This document shows, in pieces, positions 23,082 through 30,948 of a DNA stretch of 64,000 bases. Position 1 is the stretch's first letter; each line of letters starts with the position of its first letter. A model generated the notes under the pieces. It ran no database searches, was not told the origin of the DNA, and saw nothing but the letters and a program-made list of their open reading frames with translations. Position numbers and translations under genes: made by a program. Origin of the DNA: Paenibacillus cremeus (lineage in GTDB: Bacteria; Bacillota; Bacilli; Paenibacillales; NBRC-103111); contig NZ_VNJI01000012.1 of NCBI RefSeq assembly GCF_007786445.1, positions 99,129-163,128 on the forward strand. Direction: 5' to 3'.

Positions 23082-25307
23082 CTAGGACGGCTTTCTCATG
23101 GTGAGACCGACGCGGCCTTTTTTCAGATCCACATTCAACACCCATACTGTGACTACATCGCCGACGGACACGACATCCATCGGATGCTTGACGAACGAGT
23201 TGCTCAGCTGCGAGATATGCACCAATCCATCATTCTTAATCCCAATGTCCACGAACGCTCCAAAATCGATGACATTGCGCACCGTGCCCTTAAGCTCCAT
23301 CCCTGGCGTCAAATCCTCGATCTGCAGCACGTCGGTCCGAAAAATCGGCGCAGGCACATCCTCCCGCGGATCGCGTCCCGGACGCTGCAGCGAGCCAATA
23401 ATATCGCGCAGCGTCGGCACCCCGACACCCAGCTTCTCCGCCAGCTCTTCCGGCTCCGCCTGGCCCAGTCTATCCTTTAGCTGCGCACTTCCCAGCTGGG
23501 ACAACTCCAGCTTCAGCTCTTTGAACAGCTTGTCCACTACGTTATACGACTCTGGGTGAATCGGCGTGTTATCCAGCGGGTTTTTCCCCTCGCCAATCCG
23601 CAAAAAGCCCACGCACTGCTCAAACGCCTTCGCGCCCAAGCGCGGTACCTTTTGCAGCTGCGCCCGGCTTTCGAACTTACCGTTGTCATCGCGGTATTTC
23701 ACGATATTTTTCGCCAGCGTGCTGTTCACGCCGGACACATAAGAGAGCAGCGACGGCGAGGCCGTATTCACGTCTACGCCTACATGGTTCACAGCCGATT
23801 CGACGACAAACTTGAGGCTCTCATCGAGCCGCTTCTGCGTCACATCGTGCTGGTACTGCCCCACGCCAATCGCCTTTGGCTCGATTTTCACCAGCTCCGC
23901 CAGCGGGTCCTGCAGCCGCCGCGCAATCGAGATCGCGCTGCGCTCGGCCACATCCAGGTCCGGGAACTCGGTCTGTGCCAGCTTTGACGCAGAGTAAACG
24001 CTCGCTCCCGCCTCGTTGACGATCAAATATTGCAGCTTACGCGTCTTCACTTCGCCGATCAGATCCGCCACAAATTGCTCCGTCTCACGGGAGGCCGTTC
24101 CGTTACCGATGACGATGAGCTCGACGCCGTATTTTTCGATCAGAGACTTGATCTTCGCTTTCGCTTCCGCAACCTTGTTGTTCGGCGGTGTCGGGTATGT
24201 CACGGCGATCTCCAGCATTTTACCGGTATCGTCCACAACCGCGAGCTTACAGCCTGTCCGGTACGCCGGATCCACGCCAAGCACGACCTTCCCTTTTACC
24301 GGCGGCTGCAGCAGCAGGTTGCGCAGATTTTCGGCGAACACCTCGATCGCTTTTTCCTCGGCCTTCTCCGTCATTTCCCCGCGCACCTCGCGCTCGATGG
24401 ACGAAGCCAGCAGACGCTTATATGCGTCTTCGATCACGTTGGTGAGAATATCCCGTACGATCGACGGGCCTTTCACATACTGCTTGGCTATGTATTCATG
24501 AATGCGTTCCACAGGCACGTCCAGCGCAACCTTCAGCACCTCTTCCCGCTCCCCGCGGTTAATGGCCAGAATCCGGTGTGGAGGCAGCTTGCGAACCGGT
24601 TCCTGATAGGCGTAATACATCTCGTATACGGACTCCTGCTCGGCATTCTTCGCTTCCGTCCGCAGGATCCCCTGCTCGAACGTATGACGTCGTACCCACG
24701 CCCGCACCTTCGCATCATCCGCGATCTGCTCTGCCACAATATCCATTGCGCCTTGGATTGCTTCGTCCGCCGTGGCCACGCCTTTTTCCTCGCTGACATA
24801 ACGCCCCGCTTCCGCCAAGACATCGCCCTGCTTCGGCTGAGACACAATCCAAACCGCCAGAGGCTCAAGACCCTTCTCCTTCGCCACACTGGCCCGCGTC
24901 TTGCGCTTTTGCCGGTACGGCCGATACAGATCCTCGACCTCCTGCAGCTTCACGGATTTCTCTATCGCTCCCCGGAGCTCGTCCGTCAGCTTGCCCTGCT
25001 CATCAATCAGCCGGATGACCTCCAGCTTGCGATCCTCCAGGTTCCGCAGATAGGTTAGGCGCTCCTCAATGTCCCGCAGCTGGTTCTCGTCCAGCTCTCC
25101 GGTCATCTCCTTCCGGTACCGCGCGATAAACGGAATCGTGTTCCCTTCATCCAGCAGTCCCATCGTCGTCTTCACACGCCCTGCCGGTAGCTGCAGCTCC
25201 GCAGCAATTTGCTTCAAGATCCGCTCCTGAATCGCCGCCTTCATCGCTTCGGTCAATTCCCCTGCCGCCTTGCCTTCCTCTACCTGAATCGCTTGCTCGT
25301 TTGCCAT
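23082..25307 (-). CDS. tex: Tex family RNA-binding transcription accessory protein
   Basis: 741 residues in the standard Tex order: helical Tex N-domain (about 20-210), YqgF/RNase H-like domain (about 335-460; VVLGVDPAYRTGCKLAVV), helix-hairpin-helix modules (about 500-590; VNTASPSLLSYVSGVNSTLA) and a C-terminal S1 domain (about 660-735; GTVRNVIDFGAFVDIGIKND then GLVHISQLS). Tex binds RNA and RNA polymerase and affects transcription and toxin expression in several bacteria. GGAGGAG precedes the ATG. Confidence 0.95.
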   Translation of the reverse strand: MANEQAIQVEEGKAAGELTEAMKAAIQERILKQIAAELQLPAGRVKTTMGLLDEGNTIPFIARYRKEMTGELDENQLRDIEERLTYLRNLEDRKLEVIRLIDEQGKLTDELRGAIEKSVKLQEVEDLYRPYRQKRKTRASVAKEKGLEPLAVWIVSQPKQGDVLAEAGRYVSEEKGVATADEAIQGAMDIVAEQIADDAKVRAWVRRHTFEQGILRTEAKNAEQESVYEMYYAYQEPVRKLPPHRILAINRGEREEVLKVALDVPVERIHEYIAKQYVKGPSIVRDILTNVIEDAYKRLLASSIEREVRGEMTEKAEEKAIEVFAENLRNLLLQPPVKGKVVLGVDPAYRTGCKLAVVDDTGKMLEIAVTYPTPPNNKVAEAKAKIKSLIEKYGVELIVIGNGTASRETEQFVADLIGEVKTRKLQYLIVNEAGASVYSASKLAQTEFPDLDVAERSAISIARRLQDPLAELVKIEPKAIGVGQYQHDVTQKRLDESLKFVVESAVNHVGVDVNTASPSLLSYVSGVNSTLAKNIVKYRDDNGKFESRAQLQKVPRLGAKAFEQCVGFLRIGEGKNPLDNTPIHPESYNVVDKLFKELKLELSQLGSAQLKDRLGQAEPEELAEKLGVGVPTLRDIIGSLQRPGRDPREDVPAPIFRTDVLQIEDLTPGMELKGTVRNVIDFGAFVDIGIKNDGLVHISQLSNSFVKHPMDVVSVGDVVTVWVLNVDLKKGRVGLTMRKPS

Positions 25308-25349
25308 CCGTCGTCTCCTCCTACAGCACCATCGTCATCTCGTCACAAA

Positions 25350-25385
25350 TGAAAAAACGAGGGCACCTTACACCCCCGCCTCATG
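25350..25385 (-). terminator. Terminator after the ndoAI-ndoA operon
   Basis: Minus strand: GAGGCGGGGG pairs imperfectly with GCCCTC and runs into GTTTTTTC. Confidence 0.55.
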
Positions 25386-25391
25386 TAGAAC

Positions 25392-25742
25392 TTAAAACTC
25401 AATCAGCCCCACGCTAATCTGCAATGCCTCATCGACCTTACGCATGGTTTCTTCATCCAGGTGCGTAATTTTATCCGTTAGACGCTGCTTATCAATGGTC
25501 CGAATTTGCTCGAGCAATATGACCGAATCCCTGTCAAAACCGTGCGCTTCCGCGTCAATCTCCACATGCGTCGGCAGCTTGGCCTTTTGAATCTGCGCTG
25601 TAATCGCTGCCACGATGACTGTGGGACTGAAGCGATTGCCGATATCATTCTGAATGACCAGAACCGGCCGAATGCCGCCCTGCTCCGATCCAACCACCGG
25701 TGAAAGGTCCGCGAAAAAAACATCGCCACGTTTGACAATCAA
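25392..25742 (-). CDS. ndoA: Type II toxin EndoA/MazF, mRNA endoribonuclease
   Basis: 116 residues, the standard length. The MazF/PemK fold signature is clear: [20 protein letters not shown], then [12 protein letters not shown] and [10 protein letters not shown]; the Arg and Thr of these blocks form the RNA-cleaving site. It cleaves single-stranded RNA at short U-rich motifs (UACAU in B. subtilis). The start lies three bases after the antitoxin stop, so the pair is translationally coupled. Confidence 0.95.
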   Translation of the reverse strand: MIVKRGDVFFADLSPVVGSEQGGIRPVLVIQNDIGNRFSPTVIVAAITAQIQKAKLPTHVEIDAEAHGFDRDSVILLEQIRTIDKQRLTDKITHLDEETMRKVDEALQISVGLIEF

Positions 25743-25745
25743 TCG

Positions 25746-26027
25746 TCACACCCCACTAACTAAACGGTCCAGCGTATGGTCCGCTTCTTCCTCCGCCTGA
25801 AATGCTTCTGAGGCCATGTGTAGGTTGATTTTCGCCATTTCCATGTAACCGCGTTGCATCGATTCACGCAAATGCCGCTTTTTTCGTTCCAATAAATACA
25901 GCTTCATTGCCTGACGAATAAACTCACTGCGATTGGAGTTCTCCTTCTCGACGAGATGGTCCACCTCCTGAAGCAAGTAATCCGGCAAACTAATCATGAT
26001 ACGCTTTGTGTTCTGCGCATTGGACAC
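25746..26027 (-). CDS. ndoAI: Antitoxin EndoAI (ribbon-helix-helix)
   Basis: 93 residues with GTG start at 26027, matching the usual EndoAI length. N-terminal ribbon-helix-helix (KRIMISLPDYLLQEVDHLV, then NRSEFIRQAMKLYL) and the family block RGYMEMAKINL with a C-terminal toxin-neutralising tail (EEEADHTLDRLVSG). It binds the toxin and should autoregulate the operon. The frame continues upstream (an ATG at 26051), but the GGGGGT before the GTG and the length favour this start. The 247 bp up to alr hold AT-rich promoter-like sequence but no gene. Confidence 0.9.
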   Translation of the reverse strand: MSNAQNTKRIMISLPDYLLQEVDHLVEKENSNRSEFIRQAMKLYLLERKKRHLRESMQRGYMEMAKINLHMASEAFQAEEEADHTLDRLVSGV

Positions 26028-26274
26028 CTGAACATACACCCCCAAAAACATACAAACACCTATTACCACAAGTATGGCAAACTTCCAGTTAAAATATACA
26101 AAATGAGTATATGCACGAAGTATAGCAAATATGTTATACCTGTTCGTATTCGCAATATGATGTTACATACTTATTCGCGCTAAAGCAAGAAAATCCTTTT
26201 TACCATCCGGAAATAAACCGTGGCAATTATCGCCATCCCTGACCTAACCGCCTGAATGCTTGCCGCATCTAGCC

Positions 26275-27468
26275 TTAGCCATGATGAAGCAGCGGATTGA
26301 CTACCTTATACACCTGACGGTCCTTCGTGTATACCCTTGGTACCCGGTGCGAGATCATACAGGTTACTTCGTAATTAATCGTCCCCAACCATGTCGCATG
26401 ATCCTCTGCTGTAATCCGCTCCTTCCCCTGACTTCCTAAGATGATAACTTCTTCCTCATTAGAAATATCGGCAAAACCGGTTACATTCATCATACATTGG
26501 TCCATGCAAATTCTGCCAACGATTGGCGCCCGCCGGCCTTGCACCAGCACTTCCGCCTTCCCCGTCAGCATTCGGGAAAATCCATCCGCATAGCCGATCG
26601 GCAGGGTGGCTATGGTCTCCTCACCAGAAGAGCGGTAGATCGCGCCATAGCTGATCCCTTCGCCTGTCTTCACTTGCTTCACCATGACAGGCTTGGTTTT
26701 AAGGCTCATCACCGGCTCCAGCTCCACCTGCTGCCGGTTCACTTCCTCGGAAGGATATAAGCCGTACATGCTGATCCCGAGCCGCACCATATTGAAGGTC
26801 CAGTCCGGCGTATCGATCGCGGTCGCGCTATTCCCAGCGTGAATATAAGGAAACTCCACACCGATCCCGCGAAAATGATTCACCACCCGCGAAAACCGCT
26901 CTTTCTGCATCCGCGTATAGCTCTTGTCCGCCTCATCCGCACAGGCATAGTGTGTGAACAATCCCTCGACTTGCAGCCCTGGCATCCGCATTGCCCGATC
27001 AATGAAGGCAATAGCCTCTTCCGCTTCCGTCAGACCTAGCCGGTTCATCCCGGAATCGATTTTGATATGAATATTTAAAGGCCGCTCTTCCTGAGCCCCT
27101 ATACGCTCCCAGGCGTCCAGCAGTTCGTGGGTATAGATATTTAGCGTGATATCGTTCTGCCAGGCCGTCTCCAGCCCTTCCGGAGGCGTATAACCTAGCA
27201 CCAGAATCGGCGCTGTGATGCCTGCTCTCCGAAGCTCGAGCCCCTCGTCTAAAAAAGCTACCGCGACATACTTTACGCCGCAGCTCAGCGCTTCACGACA
27301 CACCTCAACGGCACCATGGCCGTACGCATCCGCTTTGACCACCGCCATCATGTTGACGTGCTCTGGCAGTACTCTGCGAAATTCCCCTAAGTTATGACGA
27401 AGTGCATCCAAGGAAATCTCCACCCGTGTGGGACGGTAAAACGTATCCACCCTCATCACCTTCTTCAT
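26275..27468 (-). CDS. alr: Alanine racemase
   Basis: PLP enzyme making D-alanine for peptidoglycan. About 397 residues. Catalytic lysine in MAVVKADAYGHGAVEV, catalytic tyrosine in GISYGAIYRSSGEE, and the family blocks HIKIDSGMNRLGL, THYACADEAD and GRICMDQCMMNV. Order ydcC-alr-ndoAI-ndoA is as in B. subtilis, although here ferritin and a DUF1450 gene are inserted between ydcC and alr. The ATG at 27468 (MKKVMRVD) has GGAGAG; a TTGACA 48 bp upstream (27516-27521) is a candidate -35, but its -10 is weak. Confidence 0.95.
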   Translation of the reverse strand: MKKVMRVDTFYRPTRVEISLDALRHNLGEFRRVLPEHVNMMAVVKADAYGHGAVEVCREALSCGVKYVAVAFLDEGLELRRAGITAPILVLGYTPPEGLETAWQNDITLNIYTHELLDAWERIGAQEERPLNIHIKIDSGMNRLGLTEAEEAIAFIDRAMRMPGLQVEGLFTHYACADEADKSYTRMQKERFSRVVNHFRGIGVEFPYIHAGNSATAIDTPDWTFNMVRLGISMYGLYPSEEVNRQQVELEPVMSLKTKPVMVKQVKTGEGISYGAIYRSSGEETIATLPIGYADGFSRMLTGKAEVLVQGRRAPIVGRICMDQCMMNVTGFADISNEEEVIILGSQGKERITAEDHATWLGTINYEVTCMISHRVPRVYTKDRQVYKVVNPLLHHG

Positions 27469-27626
27469 GCTCTCTCCAGCTATAATAACCAATGTTAATC
27501 CGTTCCACTGCACACTGTCAACGAAATTGGCAAACTTTTAACATAAAGGCCATACATCGCCGGAAATAGAGTCAAAGCAACCCCTAAAATGTTGGCAGGA
27601 CCGCCAAATGTTTATACTTGATGATA

Positions 27627-27664
27627 CAAAAAAACCCCCGCAACCTGGATCGCTGCGGGGTTCA
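27627..27664 (-). terminator. Terminator of the ferritin unit
   Basis: Minus strand: AACCCCGCA pairs with TGCGGGGGTT and is followed by TTTTTTG. Confidence 0.85.
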
Positions 27665-27686
27665 ATGTTCAACCGTCTTATGCTGA

Positions 27687-28196
27687 TTATGCTTGTACCG
27701 GTGGTACGAATGTACGTTTGGCGAGCTCGGATTCCAGCATGAAGAAGGCGTTGCTGTCTTTATCAATGCGCTTAAGCTTTTGAATAATGCTATCGAACAA
27801 GGCCTCTTCTTCTACTTGCTCGTCAATAAACCATTTCAAGAACTGGATCGTCGCATGCTCGCGATCATTCATCGCAATATCGGACAAGTTATAAATCCGC
27901 TTCGTCACCGACAGCTCATGCCGATATCCCTCTTCGAACGCTTCCAACACCGAATTGAATTCGTTGTGAGGCGTAGGCATGCCGGTAATGGTAGCCCGTT
28001 TCCCGCGCGCATTGAGATAATGGTAAATTTTCATCGCATGAAACCGCTCTTCTTCCGCTTGAACGATAAAGAAATTAGCAAACCCGTCGAAGCTCTCCGC
28101 GGAGCAGTAGGCCGCCATGGCCAAGTAAGCCTGCGAGGAGTAAAATTCGTAATTCATTTGATCGTTCAATGCACTTACTAAATGTTCCTCCAACAA
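27687..28196 (-). CDS. Non-heme ferritin
   Basis: Stores iron as a 24-mer shell after oxidising Fe2+. 169 residues, a four-helix bundle. Ferroxidase ligands are visible: Glu in NDQMNYEFYSSQAY, the ExxH of AEEERFHAMKIYHY, a Glu in VLEAFEEGYRHE and the Gln/Glu of KWFIDEQVEEEALF. The start is TTG at 28196 with AAAGGTGAG upstream. Next to it are a 29-codon membrane peptide and a Fur-boxed DUF1450 gene on the same strand; all three may form one iron-responsive transcript. Confidence 0.94.
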   Translation of the reverse strand: MLEEHLVSALNDQMNYEFYSSQAYLAMAAYCSAESFDGFANFFIVQAEEERFHAMKIYHYLNARGKRATITGMPTPHNEFNSVLEAFEEGYRHELSVTKRIYNLSDIAMNDREHATIQFLKWFIDEQVEEEALFDSIIQKLKRIDKDSNAFFMLESELAKRTFVPPVQA

Positions 28197-28214
28197 TCCG
28201 ATCTCACCTTTCCA

Positions 28215-28304
28215 TTATTTCAATTTCATACCCCAGATATATAATATCGCCAAAACGAGGGAAAACATGAATAACGGCATAAAAACCCATAGTCCACTCG
28301 GCAT
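28215..28304 (-). CDS. 29-residue single-span membrane peptide
   Basis: Begins MPSGLWVFMPLFMFSLV and ends GMKLK. Nearly the whole peptide is one hydrophobic segment with a basic C-terminus. GGAGGAG sits seven bases before the ATG, and the stop lies 18 bases ahead of the ferritin start, so translation is well supported and coupling is likely. I do not recognise it. It may regulate a membrane partner in iron handling; that is only context. Confidence 0.65.
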   Translation of the reverse strand: MPSGLWVFMPLFMFSLVLAILYIWGMKLK

Positions 28305-28347
28305 TGCCCCGCTCCTCCTTTATAGGTCATACTGCCTATGCGCCTTA

Positions 28348-28575
28348 TTATCCGATCAGCTTAGCCAGCTTCCCGTATAATCGCTCAGGTGTATGAGCCG
28401 CGACTAGCTTGGTCTTGCCGAGCATAACAAAGCATTGCTTGGAGCACATTTTACAGGCGCCGAGACAATCGCGTTTCTTGTGCTTCAGCTCAGGAAACGC
28501 CTTCTTCATTGCTTTGTACACCGATTTGGAGCCGAGCTTCTTGAAGTTTTTGCAGCAGTACTTGATCTTTTTCAC
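28348..28575 (-). CDS. DUF1450 family small Cys-rich protein
   Basis: 75 basic residues with six cysteines (IKYCCKNF, RDCLGACKMCSKQCFVML). The CxxxCxxCxxxC stretch resembles iron-sulphur or thioredoxin-like ferredoxin sites, as in the DUF1450 family (B. subtilis YuzB type). Function is unknown. GTG start with GAGGG eight bases upstream. A near-consensus Fur box overlaps its promoter, so it should be induced under iron limitation; the ferritin gene lies 150 bp downstream. Confidence 0.8.
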   Translation of the reverse strand: MKKIKYCCKNFKKLGSKSVYKAMKKAFPELKHKKRDCLGACKMCSKQCFVMLGKTKLVAAHTPERLYGKLAKLIG

Positions 28576-28613
28576 TATGAAATCCCTCGTTTCATCCGCA
28601 GTGATTATAGTTT

Positions 28614-28642
28614 ATGATAATAATTCTCATTATCATTGTCAA
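28614..28642 (-). promoter_or_regulatory. Fur box overlapping the promoter of the DUF1450 gene
   Basis: GATAATGAGAATTATTATC (minus strand, 28616-28634) agrees with the classical 19-bp Fur consensus at 17 positions. It fills the space between a perfect TTGACA -35 (28637-28642) and a TATCAT -10 (28614-28619), spacer 17 bp, so bound Fur would block polymerase. Confidence 0.85.
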
Positions 28643-28685
28643 CCATTTTATGTCTCCTTTCTTTCTTTCGAATGAAGGGACAAAA

Positions 28686-28724
28686 ATGCCAAAATGCCCC
28701 GCAGCCTTTTCGGCCGCGAGGCAT
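28686..28724 (-). terminator. Terminator of the YdcC-type lipoprotein gene
   Basis: Minus strand: ATGCCTCGCGGCC pairs with GGCTGCGGGGCAT around GAAAA, followed by TTTTGGCATTTTTG. Confidence 0.75.
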
Positions 28725-28738
28725 CGTTGATATTGAAC

Positions 28739-30025
28739 TTATTTCCCCATTTCGCCCTGTACCGCTTGGGCTACTTTAATCATTTCCGTTGGAGGCAGAT
28801 CGCCCGTCGCCAAGCGGAATTCCACGCCGTCATACGTCCAGGTCAGCGTTTTCTTCGCATCCCCGGTCACTACCCCTAAAGTGAATCCCAAATCCATAAT
28901 ATCGCCTGGTAAGACGGAAACGGTTTGCGTCTGCGGACGCGCTTCAACGATCGTGTAGTTGAATTTACCGGAGTAGCGCAGCATAATGCCTTTATCCTCG
29001 CCGAGCTTGATTTCCGTCATATCCTGCTTCTTCACACCTGTAGGCATATAGCGCGGCTCGATCACACCGAACGATTGCTGCTTGGTTGCAGCTGCTGCCG
29101 GCGGGCCGGCGGTTGCCCCGGCATTCGATTGAGCGCCTGTTGGAGCTGTCGTGCCTTTTGCGGCATTGTTTGCGTTGGTGCCCGCTGCTGGTGCTTGCTG
29201 GCCTGTTGGTTGACCCGTGGTTGTGCCTTTTGCAGCTCCGGCTTTATCGGCAGCAGTTCCTGCCGCTGCAGCGCCTGCGCTGCTTGGTGTGCTGCTGTGC
29301 GTGTCGTGCTGTGCTCCTGTAGCCGGCGTAGTCGCTTTATTGGCGTCTCCGTTCGACGTCATCGTCGGCAGCGTCTTGAGGTTATAGCTCGTCATGTTGC
29401 GCTGCATGTCAAAATAATCTTTTTCAAACTTCGTGCCAAACTCGAATTTATCAAAATTCACCACGACCATCACGTTCGCGTTGTTGTCCGATACCTCGAC
29501 GTGCTGCGGAGCCAGACTCTTTTTATCGAGCCATACCTTCTGCCGAGCCAGCGATCCGTTCTGATAATTCGCCACCACATCGAACACATAGGCCTTATCA
29601 TCGGCTACAAACTGCCGTTCGTTATCCATCATGATGCTTTGCACCAGGGACTGGTACAGGTAGACTTGTCCTTGATTTTCCGGCCAATCGCTCTGGAAGC
29701 GGAAGCTCTTATTCAAATGAGGCGTCAGTACGAACACTCCATCATCATTGCGAAGCACGATCTGCGTGATATCCTTCTTCGCGTTCGTCAGCGAAATCCG
29801 GTAATACGATGGTGCCTGGAAGCACACCTCTACAGCGTACTCCTGCGGCTCCTGCCCCGTCTTCAGCGTCATCTGCCCTGTTCCATGGTAGCTCTGCAGC
29901 TTGCTAATCGTTCCATCCAAATCCTTTACTACAGCTCCTGCATCCTTCTTCCCCACGAGCCCGCACCCAGACAACACCAGGCTGAGGCACAATACGAGGG
30001 CCACCGCCCACCTGTACCGCCGCAT
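28739..30025 (-). CDS. YdcC-type lipoprotein with a LolA-like domain
   Basis: 428 residues. Lipobox LSGC at about residue 21 marks it as a lipoprotein on the outer face of the membrane. Residues about 35-215 form a LolA/LppX-like beta domain (SYHGTGQMTLKT, FQAPSYYRISLTN, YVFDVVANYQNG). Residues about 225-320 are a low-complexity stretch of Ala, Gly, Thr, Pro, Gln and Asn. The C-terminal domain (about 325-428; PRYMPTGVKKQDM, VSVLPGDIMDLG, WTYDGVEFRLATG) resembles the DUF4367 type. B. subtilis YdcC, also beside alr, is a sporulation-associated member. GGAGGGG precedes the ATG. Confidence 0.88.
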   Translation of the reverse strand: MRRYRWAVALVLCLSLVLSGCGLVGKKDAGAVVKDLDGTISKLQSYHGTGQMTLKTGQEPQEYAVEVCFQAPSYYRISLTNAKKDITQIVLRNDDGVFVLTPHLNKSFRFQSDWPENQGQVYLYQSLVQSIMMDNERQFVADDKAYVFDVVANYQNGSLARQKVWLDKKSLAPQHVEVSDNNANVMVVVNFDKFEFGTKFEKDYFDMQRNMTSYNLKTLPTMTSNGDANKATTPATGAQHDTHSSTPSSAGAAAAGTAADKAGAAKGTTTGQPTGQQAPAAGTNANNAAKGTTAPTGAQSNAGATAGPPAAAATKQQSFGVIEPRYMPTGVKKQDMTEIKLGEDKGIMLRYSGKFNYTIVEARPQTQTVSVLPGDIMDLGFTLGVVTGDAKKTLTWTYDGVEFRLATGDLPPTEMIKVAQAVQGEMGK

Positions 30026-30118
30026 CTCTTCATCCCCTCCACGACATGATCAACCGATCTGATACAATGTCTATGTAGGGACTTGGACAATTATGCAGAC
30101 AAGGTTTGGGGAGGAACT

Positions 30119-30150
30119 AAAAACCTCCTATAACCTGTTAGTTATAGGAG
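30119..30150 (-). terminator. Terminator after cysC
   Basis: CTCCTATAAC and GTTATAGGAG are perfect 10-bp inverted arms with a 6-base loop, followed by GTTTTTAG on the minus strand. Confidence 0.85.
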
Positions 30151-30194
30151 TTGGGTATAAGAATCATTTTTTGTTTTGATAAAAACATGTTGAT

Positions 30195-30797
30195 TTATAT
30201 TTTACCCTTCAATTTTAAGTATCTAATGATTTGATCTACACATTCAGATATAGAGTGCTTCCCTGTTTCAATGACTACCTCCGGGGAAACTGGTGGCTCA
30301 TAAGGCGCCGATATTCCGGTGAATTCTTTAAGTTCCCCCTTTCTAGCTTTAAGATACAACCCTTTCGGATCTCTCCACTCACATATCTCAAGCGGACAAC
30401 TTATAAATATTTCAATAAACTCACCATTTGGGAACATCTTTCTTACCATATCCCGGTCAACTTGATAAGGAGAAATAAATGCTGCTAAGGTAATGACCCC
30501 CGCGTCGACAAATAGTTTTGACACTTCTCCGATTCTGCGCAAGTTTTCTTTTCGATCATCCGGAGAAAATCCTAAATTACTATTTAAACCATGCCGAATG
30601 TTATCACCATCCAAGATGTAAGAACGAAAACCCATCTCAAACAGTCTCTTTTCAACCTCATTGGCTAATGAAGACTTGCCTGAGCCTGATAATCCGGTAA
30701 ACCAGAGCGTAAAGCTATCATGTCGATTAAGTAATCTCCTATCTTTCTTCGTTATAGTCCCTTGATGCCACATGATGTTACCTGATAACGTCCTCAT
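30195..30797 (-). CDS. cysC: Adenylylsulfate (APS) kinase
   Basis: Phosphorylates APS to PAPS, the sulfate donor for reduction or sulfotransferases. 200 residues. P-loop [35 protein letters not shown] (substrate site), [18 protein letters not shown], then [14 protein letters not shown], and the lid region [20 protein letters not shown]. Family matches are strong. No ATP sulfurylase, PAPS reductase or sulfotransferase gene is seen in the window. It lies at the left edge of the AT-rich glycan locus between two terminators, so it is transcribed alone. Confidence 0.93.
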   Translation of the reverse strand: MRTLSGNIMWHQGTITKKDRRLLNRHDSFTLWFTGLSGSGKSSLANEVEKRLFEMGFRSYILDGDNIRHGLNSNLGFSPDDRKENLRRIGEVSKLFVDAGVITLAAFISPYQVDRDMVRKMFPNGEFIEIFISCPLEICEWRDPKGLYLKARKGELKEFTGISAPYEPPVSPEVVIETGKHSISECVDQIIRYLKLKGKI

Positions 30798-30878
30798 GTT
30801 GTGTCCACTCCATCCTGTTGCCTTTCTTTCTAATACTTATATTATCGTGTACTTGTTAAAAAAAGATTACATATCCTT

Positions 30879-30933
30879 GAAAAACACCCTTTCTTGTAAT
30901 GGAGCAATAAAAAGCTCCGTTATAAGGAAGGGT
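30879..30933 (-). terminator. Strong terminator separating the glycan locus from cysC
   Basis: A 20-bp, nearly perfect stem (ACCCTTCCTTATAACGGAGC with GCTCCATTACAAGAAAGGGT, minus strand) with an 8-base loop, followed by GTTTTTC. Confidence 0.9.
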
Positions 30934-30948
30934 AGTGAAAAGTATTTT

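Noticed and set aside
24030..25058. 342-codon plus-strand frame opposite tex
   Set aside because: Shadow of tex; Arg/Leu-rich without motifs.
27493..27521. TTGACA-17-TTAACA as the alr promoter
   Set aside because: The -35 is perfect but the -10 matches poorly; kept only as a remark in the alr entry.
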